The notes under the pieces are model-generated. The model saw only the letters and a program-made list of their open reading frames with translations, was not told where the DNA came from and made no database searches. Position numbers and translations under genes: made by a program. Source: Novosphingobium rosa NBRC 15208 (lineage in GTDB: Bacteria > Pseudomonadota > Alphaproteobacteria > Sphingomonadales > Sphingomonadaceae). From it: 64,000 nucleotides of DNA. The DNA is taken from positions 1-64,000 of the forward strand of contig NZ_BCZE01000036.1 of assembly GCF_001598555.1 (NCBI RefSeq), read 5' to 3'. Shown piece by piece: positions 16,451 to 24,376 of this stretch (position 1 is the stretch's first letter; each line of letters opens with the position of its first letter).

Positions 16451-16631
16451 CATTGCTCCAATTCCATTGATTTGAGCCGCTATAGGGGGCATGGCGCCGC
16501 AAGCCAACTGGACGGGGCCGCACAAAACTGCTGCCCCCGACCGTTGCAAAAGCACCCCAGCAGGGGAAATTGACCGTGCCCTCCCCCCCGAACGCATCGA
16601 CAGGGCCGGTCGCGACGTGTAAGGCAAGAAG

Positions 16632-18584
16632 ATGGACTTGGAGCTGTCGACACCGATCCTCGATCGGGTAAAGGTGCCCGCCGATATGCGCGGGCTTGAT
16701 ATGGCGCAGCTGCGTCAGCTGGCTGACGATGTACGCACCGAAATGATCCACACCGTGGGACAGACGGGTGGCCATCTCGGTTCGGGCCTTGGCGTGGTCG
16801 AACTGACCGTGGCGTTGCACTATGTGTTCGAAACGCCGCGCGACAAGGTGATCTGGGACGTAGGCCATCAGGCCTATCCCCACAAGATCGTCACCGGTCG
16901 GCGCGATCGTATTCGTACCCTGCGCCAGGGCGGCGGCCTGTCCGGCTTCACCAAGCGCAGCGAATCCGAGTACGATCCCTTCGGCGCGGCGCATTCCAGC
17001 ACCTCGATCTCGGCGGCGCTGGGCTTTGCCATGGCCAACAAGATCGCCGGGCAGCCGGGCAAGGCCATCGCCGTGATCGGCGACGGCTCGATGAGCGCGG
17101 GCATGGCCTATGAGGCGATGAACAACGCCCAGGAAGCCGGCAACCGTCTGGTGGTGATCCTGAACGACAATGATATGTCGATTGCGCCGCCCGTCGGCGG
17201 GCTCTCGGCCTATCTGGCGCGTCTGGTCTCCTCGCGTCCTTTCCTCGAACTGCGCGGTCTGGCCAAGAAGCTGTCGCGCCATCTGCCCGCTTCGCTGCAC
17301 AGCGCCGCCAAGAAGACCGACGAATTCGCGCGCGGCATGGTGATGGGCGGCACCCTCTTCGAAGAGCTGGGCTTCTATTACGTCGGCCCCATCGACGGGC
17401 ACAATCTGGACCAGCTGATCCCGGTTCTGGAAAATGTGCGCGACGCCGCCGAAGGCCCCTGCCTGATCCATGTCGTGACGCAAAAGGGCAAGGGCTATGC
17501 CCCCGCCGAAGCCGCGGCCGACAAGTATCACGGCGTGCAGAAGTTCAACGTCGTCACCGGCGAGCAGGTCAAGGCCCCGGCCGCAGCCCCCGCCTATCAG
17601 AATGTCTTTGGCGAAACGCTGGCCAAGATCGCCCAGACCGACGAGCGCATCGTGGCGATCACCGCCGCCATGCCCGGCGGCACCGGCGTCGACAAATTCG
17701 CCAAGGCGCATCCGGACCGCACCTTCGACGTGGGCATTGCCGAACAGCATGCCGTCACCTTCGCTGCCGGTCTGGCCGCTCAGGGGATGCGTCCGTTCTG
17801 CGCGATCTACTCCACCTTCCTGCAGCGCGCCTACGATCAGGTCGTGCATGACGTGGCGATCCAGAACCTGCCGGTGCGCTTCGCCATCGACCGCGCCGGT
17901 CTGGTCGGCGCGGATGGCGCGACTCACGCGGGCACCTTCGACATCACCTATCTGGCCAGCCTGCCCAATTTCGTGGTGATGGCCGCGGCGGACGAGGCCG
18001 AACTGGCGCATATGACCGCAACCGCCGTCGCCCATGACAGCGGCCCCATCGCCTTCCGCTATCCGCGCGGCAATGGCGTGGGCGTGCCCCTGCCCGAGGT
18101 GCCGCAGGTGCTGGAAATCGGCAAGGGCCGCATCGTGCGCGGCAGCGAGAAGGGCGGCAAGATCGCCATTCTCTCGCTCGGCACCCGTCTGGCCGAGGCT
18201 CTCAAGGCCGCCGACGTGCTGGAGGCCAAGGGCCTGCCCACCACCGTGGCCGACCTGCGCTTCGCCAAGCCGCTCGATGAGGAGATGATCCGTCGCCTCG
18301 CCACCACGCATGAGGTGGTCGTGACGGTGGAGGAAGGCAGCGTGGGTGGCCTTGGCGCCCATATCCTGACCATGGCGAGCGACGAGGGCCTGACCGACAA
18401 TGGCCTGAAAATCCGCACCATGCGCCTGCCCGACACCTTCCAGGACCACAACAGCCCCGACAAGCAGTATGACGAGGCGGGGCTCAACGCGCCGCATATC
18501 GTCGATACGGTGCTCAAGGCGCTGCGCTGGAATGAAACGGGCCTTGGGGCCGGGATGAACACCGGCGCGGAGGCGCGGGCTTGA
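16632..18584 (+). CDS. dxs: 1-deoxy-D-xylulose-5-phosphate synthase
   Basis: DXS joins pyruvate and glyceraldehyde 3-phosphate, using thiamine diphosphate, in the first and usually rate-controlling step of the MEP isoprenoid pathway. The 650-residue product has the DXS order: VGQTGGHLGSGLGVVELT, the thiamine-diphosphate/Mg motif GDGSMSAGMAYEAMNN with NDNDMS, the pyrimidine-domain Glu in DVGIAEQHAVTFAAGLA, and C-terminal EEGSVGGLGAH. Length is normal. It begins a run that leads into the hopanoid genes, and its stop overlaps the next start by 4 bases. Confidence 0.98.
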   Translation: MDLELSTPILDRVKVPADMRGLDMAQLRQLADDVRTEMIHTVGQTGGHLGSGLGVVELTVALHYVFETPRDKVIWDVGHQAYPHKIVTGRRDRIRTLRQGGGLSGFTKRSESEYDPFGAAHSSTSISAALGFAMANKIAGQPGKAIAVIGDGSMSAGMAYEAMNNAQEAGNRLVVILNDNDMSIAPPVGGLSAYLARLVSSRPFLELRGLAKKLSRHLPASLHSAAKKTDEFARGMVMGGTLFEELGFYYVGPIDGHNLDQLIPVLENVRDAAEGPCLIHVVTQKGKGYAPAEAAADKYHGVQKFNVVTGEQVKAPAAAPAYQNVFGETLAKIAQTDERIVAITAAMPGGTGVDKFAKAHPDRTFDVGIAEQHAVTFAAGLAAQGMRPFCAIYSTFLQRAYDQVVHDVAIQNLPVRFAIDRAGLVGADGATHAGTFDITYLASLPNFVVMAAADEAELAHMTATAVAHDSGPIAFRYPRGNGVGVPLPEVPQVLEIGKGRIVRGSEKGGKIAILSLGTRLAEALKAADVLEAKGLPTTVADLRFAKPLDEEMIRRLATTHEVVVTVEEGSVGGLGAHILTMASDEGLTDNGLKIRTMRLPDTFQDHNSPDKQYDEAGLNAPHIVDTVLKALRWNETGLGAGMNTGAEARA

Positions 18585-19036
18585 TTCCCGCCCTCCTATT
18601 GCTGGCCGGAGCCGCCGCGACGACAGGCGCGCCGCTGGTGGTTCAGGTCGGCAATGTGCGCAATGCGCATGGCCGCGTGATCGTGGCGATCTGCCCGCAG
18701 GATAAGTGGCTGGCGGAGAATTGCGCGATCAGCGGCAGCGTGCCCGCGCATCCGGGCGTCACCACGGTGACCATCGAGCATGTGCCGCCCGGCGAATGGG
18801 GCGCTCAGGCCTTTCTCGACGAGAATGGCAACACCGAGATCGATCGCGGCATCTTCGGCATCCCCAAGGAAGGCGTGGGCTTTTCGCGCGATGCCAAGAT
18901 CGTGATGAGCCCGCCCAAATGGCGCGATGCGGTGTTCAACCATGGCGCGGCGGCGCAGACGATCAGCTTCAGCCTGCGTTATTTCACCGGGCCCAAATCG
19001 CCCGAGGAATGGCGCAAGGAAAAGGGCGGGCAGTAA
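18581..19036 (+). CDS. Secreted DUF2141 protein coupled to dxs
   Basis: A 151-residue protein with a hydrophobic start (residues 1-16, likely signal peptide) and the DUF2141 signature FLDENGNTEIDRGIFGIPKE followed by GVGFSRDAKI and PKWRDAVF. The family forms small extracytoplasmic beta-sandwich proteins of unknown function. The start is a TTG overlapping the dxs TGA (TTGA), so it is translationally coupled to an MEP enzyme. A second DUF2141 gene lies downstream of hpnN at 41996, which suggests a lipid-related role; this is inference. Confidence 0.8.
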   Translation: MIPALLLLAGAAATTGAPLVVQVGNVRNAHGRVIVAICPQDKWLAENCAISGSVPAHPGVTTVTIEHVPPGEWGAQAFLDENGNTEIDRGIFGIPKEGVGFSRDAKIVMSPPKWRDAVFNHGAAAQTISFSLRYFTGPKSPEEWRKEKGGQ

Positions 19037-19125
19037 ATGAGCCCGCGCGGCGCCTGAGCGTTCCCAGGGTGTTGATGCGCAGCATCACTGCACCCTGGCA
19101 AAAACGCCTGCCGGTCTGGAAACGC

Positions 19126-19155
19126 AAAAGGGCGGCGAGGCAACTCGCCGCCCTT
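19126..19155 (-). terminator. Rho-independent terminator downstream of hpnM
   Basis: Hairpin AAGGGCGGCGAG-GCAA-CTCGCCGCCCTT. Read on the minus strand it is followed by TTTT, so it terminates hpnM transcription 23 bases after its stop. Confidence 0.8.
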
Positions 19156-19178
19156 CGCATGTCCGGATGGCTCGAGCC

Positions 19179-19817
19179 TTATTGGGGCGAAGCAGCCAGC
19201 TTGTTCAGATGGTCGATCAGCGCCGGGGCGCCGCCCTTGGCCAGCGAACCGGCGAAATCGGCCTGACGCGTGGCCAACTGGCTCATCGAATTGCGGAAAT
19301 AGACGTCGATCACCTTCCACTGGCCGCCGTTCTGGCGCAGGCGGTAGTTGATCTGCTCGGGCGCGTGGTTGGGAATCACCAGCGTGGTGCGCACCAGCTT
19401 GTCATTGCCGCGCGTGTCCACCTGCGGGGCGATGGTGAACTTCTCGCCGCTGTAATCGTCGAAATTATGCGCGAATTGCGCAATGGTCAGATTGCGGAAA
19501 CCGGCGACCAGCGCGCTCTGATCCTTGGGCGCGATGGTGTTCCAGCTGGGCCCGACCGACAGGCGCGTCATCAGCGGAATGTCGAAGACGCGGTCGATCA
19601 CCGGGGCGAGGCGCTGGGCCCGGCCCGACTGGCCCGCCGCCTTGCCCGCCTTCATGATGCCGATCAGCCCGTTGTTGAGCGCATCGACGGAACCCGCCGC
19701 CGGATCGCTGCTCTGCGCCATGGCCGGGACAGCGCCCGCCACCATGCCAGCCACAGGCGCCACGGCCAGAGCCACGGCAGCCACGCTTTTCACCCACTGC
19801 TTACGCGCATTCATCAT
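19179..19817 (-). CDS. hpnM: HpnM, MlaC-like periplasmic protein
   Basis: A 212-residue periplasmic protein of the MlaC/Ttg2D family. HpnM is the branch found in hopanoid clusters, where it is thought to carry lipid between inner and outer membranes with the RND protein HpnN. There is a signal peptide (to about residue 34, AVPAMAQ) and then the core with VFDIPLMTRLSVGPSWNTIA, FRNLTIAQFAHNFDDYSGE and QWKVIDVYFRNSMSQLATR. The chosen ATG at 19817 is followed at once by a second ATG at 19814; the frame is open 42 codons further upstream without family resemblance. It is divergent from ispH. Confidence 0.88.
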   Translation of the reverse strand: MMNARKQWVKSVAAVALAVAPVAGMVAGAVPAMAQSSDPAAGSVDALNNGLIGIMKAGKAAGQSGRAQRLAPVIDRVFDIPLMTRLSVGPSWNTIAPKDQSALVAGFRNLTIAQFAHNFDDYSGEKFTIAPQVDTRGNDKLVRTTLVIPNHAPEQINYRLRQNGGQWKVIDVYFRNSMSQLATRQADFAGSLAKGGAPALIDHLNKLAASPQ

Positions 19818-20167
19818 CGTCAACACCTGCTGTCTATGCCGTCTCTGCCTAGAGGACGGGGCCTGTCGGCGCAATGAATGCCCCATACACGGATCGTCCA
19901 CTTCAAGGGGCACCTTAAGGGCCATTCCCTGTGTTGCAATCACCCCACAGTTCCCGATGCAACTGTTCCAACGGCATTTTGTTCATCGCACGGCCAGACT
20001 TTGCACGTTAGTCTGGCTGTCCGAACGCGGCCGTCTGCTCCTAAGGCCCCCGTTTGGACGGACCGCAACATAGGGACAGGCTTTTGCCGTCAAACAGAGA
20101 TTCCAGGGCCGATACGGCATGGAATGGCCAGGAAAGGACTCTCCCGCCTGCCGCCGTTCCCTCCGCC
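19818..20167. other. Divergent promoter region hpnM / ispH
   Basis: About 350 bases with no gene. Its clearest structures are an 8-base perfect inverted repeat near 20000 and a second imperfect one, GTCCGAACG / CGTTTGGAC, at about 20019-20058. Both lie on the ispH side and may form leader hairpins or operator sites controlling two hopanoid-related transcription units. No promoter can be fixed with confidence. Confidence 0.5.
19993..20017 (+). promoter_or_regulatory. Inverted repeat GCCAGACT-N9-AGTCTGGC
   Basis: A perfect 8-base inverted repeat with a 9-base spacer, between the divergent hpnM and ispH genes. Its size suits either a dimeric regulator site or a small RNA hairpin. No known motif matches it by eye. 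Confidence 0.4.
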
Positions 20168-21133
20168 GTGCTTAACGTTCCCCTGCGCGTGATCATGGCC
20201 TCGCCGCGCGGCTTCTGCGCCGGGGTGGAGCGCGCGATCGCCATCGTCGAGCAGGCCATCGAGGCGCATGACGCGCCCGTCTATGTCCGCCATGAGATCG
20301 TCCACAATGCCCGCGTGGTGAAAGATCTTGAGGCGCAGGGCGCGATCTTCGTCGAGGAACTGGACCAGATTCCCGATGGCGCCGTCACCATCTTTTCCGC
20401 CCATGGCGTGCCCGCCAGCGTGGAGGCCGAGGCGCAGCGCCGCGCCCTGCCCGTCTATGACGCCACCTGCCCGCTGGTCTCCAAGGTGCACAACCACGGC
20501 CTGCGCTTCGCGCGTGAGGGCCGCAACATCGTGCTGATCGGCCATGCCGGCCATGCCGAGGTGGAAGGCACGCTGGGCCAGATCCCCGCGCCGGTCCATC
20601 TGGTGGCCACGCCCGAGGATGTCGCCGCCCTGCCGCTGGTCGATGATGCCCCGGTGGCCTATCTCACCCAGACCACGCTGTCGGTGGATGAAACCCGCGC
20701 GGTGATCGCGGCGCTGCAGACGCGCTTTGCCGATTGCGTGGGGCCCGATGTGGCCGACATCTGCTACGCCACGCAAAACCGCCAGACCGCCGTGCGCGCC
20801 TTGGCCGAGCGTGTCGATGCCATCGTCGTCGTCGGCGCGGCCAACAGTTCCAACTCGACTCGGCTGGCGGAAATCGCCCGGTCCTGCGGCGTCCCGGCCT
20901 GGCTGGTGAGCGATGCCGACGCCTTTGACCCTGCCTGGTTGAACGGCATCATGCGCCTTGGCGTCACCGCCGGGGCCAGCGCGCCCGATGTGCTGGTGCA
21001 GGAACTGATCGCGCGGCTTGGACAAACCCGTGATCTTTCTGTATCCGAACTCGACGGAATCCGCGAAAACGTCTCCTTCAGCCTGCCGCCTGCGCTTCGT
21101 CGCATGGGTCTCCGGACGGCACAGGCAGGCTGA
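20168..21133 (+). CDS. ispH: 4-hydroxy-3-methylbut-2-enyl diphosphate reductase
   Basis: IspH makes isopentenyl and dimethylallyl diphosphate in the last MEP step, using a 4Fe-4S cluster. The 321-residue product has the three cluster cysteines in SPRGFCAGVERA (Cys17), DATCPLV (Cys101) and ADICYATQNRQ (Cys199), plus the substrate-binding HEIVHN and FSAHGVP motifs. The start is a GTG at 20168, which gives the usual family beginning LNVPLRV; an upstream ATG at 20054 adds 38 residues unlike the family. It lies 80 bases before hpnH, so isoprenoid supply and hopanoid extension are adjacent. Confidence 0.96.
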   Translation: MLNVPLRVIMASPRGFCAGVERAIAIVEQAIEAHDAPVYVRHEIVHNARVVKDLEAQGAIFVEELDQIPDGAVTIFSAHGVPASVEAEAQRRALPVYDATCPLVSKVHNHGLRFAREGRNIVLIGHAGHAEVEGTLGQIPAPVHLVATPEDVAALPLVDDAPVAYLTQTTLSVDETRAVIAALQTRFADCVGPDVADICYATQNRQTAVRALAERVDAIVVVGAANSSNSTRLAEIARSCGVPAWLVSDADAFDPAWLNGIMRLGVTAGASAPDVLVQELIARLGQTRDLSVSELDGIRENVSFSLPPALRRMGLRTAQAG

Positions 21134-21213
21134 CACCGGACCTTACCCGCGCCCTTTACCCTTTCGCGCCCCCCGTCTATACGCGCCCCTGACTGTTCTG
21201 GAGTACCACGCGA

Positions 21214-22359
21214 ATGTCGCTTCCTATGGCCCCCATGCTCCGCATCGCCAAGCACGCGATCACCAAGACCATCAAGGGTGACAAATTTCCGCTCGTCCTG
21301 ATGCTGGAGCCGCTGCTGCGCTGCAATCTGGCGTGCCCGGGCTGCGGCAAGATCGACTATCCCGATGCCATCCTCAACCGCCGCCTGAGCTTTCAGGAGT
21401 GCATGGACGCCATCGAGGATTGCGGCGCCCCCGCCGTCTCGATCGCCGGTGGCGAGCCGCTGCTTCACCGCGAGATGGCCAAGATCGTCAAGGGCTATAT
21501 CGAGCGCAAGAAGTTCGTGATCCTGTGCACCAACGCGCTGCTTCTCAAGAAGAAGATCGGCGAGTACGAGCCCAGCCCCTATTTCACCTGGTCGATCCAT
21601 CTCGATGGCGACAAGCAGATGCACGACAAGGCCGTGGATCAGGACGGCACCTATGATGTCGCCCTGGAAGCCATCAAGCTGGCCAAGGAAAAGGGCTTCC
21701 GCGTTCAGGTCAACTGCACCGTGTTCAACGATGCCTCGCCCGAAAGCCTGGCGACGTTCATGGATCACATGACCAGCCTGGATGTCGAGGTCACCATCTC
21801 GCCGGGCTACGCCTATGAGCGCGCCGCCGATCAGGAGCACTTCCTGAACCGCGAGAAGACCAAGAATCTGTTCCGCGACTTTTTCGCCCGCGGCAATGGC
21901 GCCAAGAACTGGAAGTTCACCAACTCGCCGCTGTTCCTCGATTTCCTGGCGGGCAACCGCTCGTATGAGTGCACCCCCTGGTCGATGCCGCTGCGCACCG
22001 TCTTCGGCTGGCAGAAGCCCTGCTATCTGGTGGGCGAGGGCTATGTCGAAACCTTCGCCGAGCTGATGGAAGGCACCGACTGGGAGCAGTACGGCGTCGG
22101 CAAGTACGAGAAATGCGCCAACTGCATGGTGCATTGCGGCTTTGAGGGCACCGCCGCGCGCGAAGGCATCGTGCGCCCGCTGGAGTTCATGAAGGTCGCC
22201 ATGAAGGGCGTGAAGACCGACGGCCCGATGGCCAAGGACATCGACCTTTCGAAGCAGCGCCGCGCGGTGGACGTGCATGCCACGCAGGTTGAGCAGGAGC
22301 TGGAAAAGATCCGCATCTCCGACCCCGAAGGCTACCGCCGGGCGACGCGCGCCGCGTAA
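21214..22359 (+). CDS. hpnH: HpnH, adenosylhopane-forming radical SAM enzyme
   Basis: HpnH joins a 5'-deoxyadenosyl group to hopene (diploptene), giving adenosylhopane, the entry to extended hopanoids. The 381-residue product has the radical SAM cluster motif CNLACPGC (Cys37, 41, 44), SAM-binding SIAGGEPLLH, and the C-terminal cysteine group YEKCANCMVHCGFEGTA typical of HpnH. Length is normal. It follows ispH on the same strand and is closed by a strong terminator. Confidence 0.97.
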   Translation: MSLPMAPMLRIAKHAITKTIKGDKFPLVLMLEPLLRCNLACPGCGKIDYPDAILNRRLSFQECMDAIEDCGAPAVSIAGGEPLLHREMAKIVKGYIERKKFVILCTNALLLKKKIGEYEPSPYFTWSIHLDGDKQMHDKAVDQDGTYDVALEAIKLAKEKGFRVQVNCTVFNDASPESLATFMDHMTSLDVEVTISPGYAYERAADQEHFLNREKTKNLFRDFFARGNGAKNWKFTNSPLFLDFLAGNRSYECTPWSMPLRTVFGWQKPCYLVGEGYVETFAELMEGTDWEQYGVGKYEKCANCMVHCGFEGTAAREGIVRPLEFMKVAMKGVKTDGPMAKDIDLSKQRRAVDVHATQVEQELEKIRISDPEGYRRATRAA

Positions 22360-22376
22360 ACGGATTTGCGCCGAAC

Positions 22377-22420
22377 AAAAAGGGCCGCCTCGCCATATGG
22401 TGAGGCGGCCCTTTTTCTTT
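22377..22420 (+). terminator. Strong terminator downstream of hpnH
   Basis: AAAAAGGGCCGCCTCGCC-ATAT and its complement form a long stem followed by TTTTTCTTTT, 17 bases after the hpnH stop. Read in reverse it also has A/T-rich flanks. Confidence 0.88.
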
Positions 22421-22506
22421 TCGCCATCCACGATCTTCTTAGACATAGCTTAAGCATGGATCGCATATCGCCTCGCCACGGCATCGATTCATTCAAGAGG
22501 CATGGC

Positions 22507-23151
22507 ATGGCGGAACCGATTTACCAGCGCGTGGGGCGCATCATCTCGGCCAGGTTGGAAGACACTGTGGACCGTATGGAAGCCGCCAGCAGCGGCAGCA
22601 TCCTGCGCGAAGCCATGCGCGAGGTGGATCGCGCCCTCGCCCAGCTTCAGGCCGAGCATGACACCACGGTGGCCCGCCGCGAGCAAAGCAAGCGGCAGCA
22701 GGAGCAGTTGCGCCAGACCGCCGAGGAGCTCACCGGGAAGGCCAGCTTCGCCCTGACCAAGGACCGCCCCGATCTGGCCGAAGCGGCCATTGCGCAACAG
22801 ATCGATCTGGAAGCACAGGCCGACAAGCTCAAGCAGGCCGAAGCCGATCTCGCCATGGAAGAAGCGCGACTCGCCGCGGAGCTGACCGCTGTAAAGGCCC
22901 GCAAGGACGCCAAAGAGCAGGAGCTGGAAGCCTATCTGGCCAACCGTCTCGACACGGCGCTCAGCGGCCATGGCTCCACCAGGGCCCAGCGTGATACCGC
23001 CCAGCAGTTGCGCCACGCCGAAGAGGCCTTTGACCGCATTCTGGCAGCCGACAAACCCAAACCCGCCCCCACCGATCATGTCGCCGAGATCGAGGCGATG
23101 CGGAAAGCGGATGAAGTCGCCGCCCGTCTGGCCGCGCTGAAGAGCGATTAA
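22507..23151 (+). CDS. PspA/IM30-family coiled-coil protein
   Basis: A 214-residue protein, helical through most of its length, with the PspA/IM30 pattern: a short amphipathic start (IYQRVGRIISARLEDTVDRM), SILREAMREVDRALAQLQAE, then long charged helices (residues 55-165). PspA-type proteins bind stressed inner membranes. The ATG at 22507 has AAGAGG 6 bases before it; the frame is open upstream but overlaps the hpnH terminator. No pspB, pspC or pspF is present. Placement just after hpnH suggests a membrane-maintenance role, which is inference. Confidence 0.75.
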   Translation: MAEPIYQRVGRIISARLEDTVDRMEAASSGSILREAMREVDRALAQLQAEHDTTVARREQSKRQQEQLRQTAEELTGKASFALTKDRPDLAEAAIAQQIDLEAQADKLKQAEADLAMEEARLAAELTAVKARKDAKEQELEAYLANRLDTALSGHGSTRAQRDTAQQLRHAEEAFDRILAADKPKPAPTDHVAEIEAMRKADEVAARLAALKSD

Positions 23152-23232
23152 ATCCGGCACCAGCGCATGGAAGCAGGGCTGCCCATCGGATGATGCGGCG
23201 GTCCTTCGGAAGGCGCCGCCCTGTTCCGGCGC

Positions 23233-23682
23233 CTATTCCGGCGACTGCATCTGCGCCACCATCTGCTGGCACAGCTCGCGCTCGGTCAGCTTCTGGGCGC
23301 GGGCGTTGTCGGCGAAGAGCATGGTCCGGCCCTCGGGCACCACCTCGGGATGGGCGGCATTGGTCAGATCCATCCGCCCCACGATCTGCAGGCCGACGAT
23401 GGTGCCATCGCGCCCGGCCTGCTCCTGATCCAGCGCAGCGGGCTCGACCGTCAGATTGCCGACGATGATCGAGGTCACCTTGCGCGCCTGAGACACATCT
23501 GCCTCGGAGGCATGGCCATGATCGGCGCAATATTCTATCAGCCCCAGATGGTTGTAGGCCCCGCCCAGCGCCTTCTGCATTTCAGAATCGCCGGGCAGCA
23601 CATCCTGCGCCGCCTGCACGGGGCTCACCACCGTGCTGACCAGCATGCCGAAGAGGGGGGCAACAACTCCAAGCTTCGGCAT
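23233..23682 (-). CDS. Secreted protein of unknown function downstream of hpnG
   Basis: A 149-residue protein with a signal peptide (about residues 1-24, VVSPVQAAQ). The mature part is mostly helical and has two cysteines, one in IEYCADHGHAS and one in ERELCQQMVAQM, which may pair. Three ATGs occur in a row; GGGAG lies 0, 3 and 6 bases before them, so the third (23682) is preferred. I recognise no domain. It follows hpnG by 16 bases and so is probably part of the hpnA-shc-hpnG operon, which makes a periplasmic hopanoid-linked role possible. Confidence 0.6.
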   Translation of the reverse strand: MPKLGVVAPLFGMLVSTVVSPVQAAQDVLPGDSEMQKALGGAYNHLGLIEYCADHGHASEADVSQARKVTSIIVGNLTVEPAALDQEQAGRDGTIVGLQIVGRMDLTNAAHPEVVPEGRTMLFADNARAQKLTERELCQQMVAQMQSPE

Positions 23683-23698
23683 CATCATCTCCCGGTCC

Positions 23699-24376
23699 TT
23701 ACCGCCGATCGAAACCCAACCGCCCGTCAGACTTTTTCAAAGCCTTGCCAAACTGTCCATAGGCTTTGGCAAATCCGCTGACGGTGCCCATCAGATGCGG
23801 CAGCTGCCCCGGCTGCTTCAGGATCGATCCGATCACCGCGCCGTAATTCACCCCGCCATCGGGCTTCATCGCCACGGCGATGGCGGGCGGCAGGTTGACC
23901 TCGCTGAGATCGGAAATGCTGCGCAGGATGGCGAAGGGAATGCCCGCATCGGCGGCCGCCTGAGCCGCAATATGGCTCTCCATATCCACCGCCAGCGCCG
24001 CGCTGCGCCCGGCCCGCTCGCTCTTGCTGCGGTAATCGGCGAAGAAGCGGCCATCGGCATGGATCGCGCCCAGCTTGGCCTTGGGCACCATGACTTTCAG
24101 CGCCGCGATCCATGCCGCGTCGCAATCGCCGGTGAAACCGCCGATCAGCCGCGTGCCGATGATCATGTCACCCAGCTTCAGGTGCCGGTCGATGGCGCCC
24201 GCCATGCCGAAGCTGATGATGCCCGCCGCATGGGGCGCCAGATCGGCAAGCTCGCGGCGCAGGCGTTCAGGGTCGGAGCCCCCGGCCACCACCGTCACGC
24301 CCAGACCCTTGACCAGATCGCCCTCGCGCAGCGTGCCGGTCACCGCGATCACCGGCTTGTCACTTACATACCCCAC
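23699..24376 (-). CDS. hpnG: HpnG, hopanoid nucleoside phosphorylase-like enzyme
   Basis: HpnG removes adenine from adenosylhopane, leading to ribosylhopane. The 225-residue product belongs to the purine-nucleoside phosphorylase/MTA-nucleosidase fold: GIISFGMAGAIDRHLKLGDM and AVDMESHIAAQAAADAGIPFAILRSISD, with the conserved Met-Glu and Asp of the base site. No ATG precedes the conserved region. The chosen GTG at 24376 has GGAG 8 bases upstream and overlaps the shc stop by 13 bases; a GTG at 24352 is an alternative. It is the next-to-last gene of the minus-strand operon. Confidence 0.88.
   Translation of the reverse strand: MGYVSDKPVIAVTGTLREGDLVKGLGVTVVAGGSDPERLRRELADLAPHAAGIISFGMAGAIDRHLKLGDMIIGTRLIGGFTGDCDAAWIAALKVMVPKAKLGAIHADGRFFADYRSKSERAGRSAALAVDMESHIAAQAAADAGIPFAILRSISDLSEVNLPPAIAVAMKPDGGVNYGAVIGSILKQPGQLPHLMGTVSGFAKAYGQFGKALKKSDGRLGFDRR

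Noticed and set aside
16451..16631. Cobalamin riboswitch before the TonB-dependent receptor
   Set aside because: The divergent gap is only about 180 bases and no B12-box-like sequence could be found on the minus strand.
16296..18497. 733-codon open frame opposite dxs
   Set aside because: Low-complexity His/Gly/Ala composition without any motif; dxs on the other strand is unmistakable.
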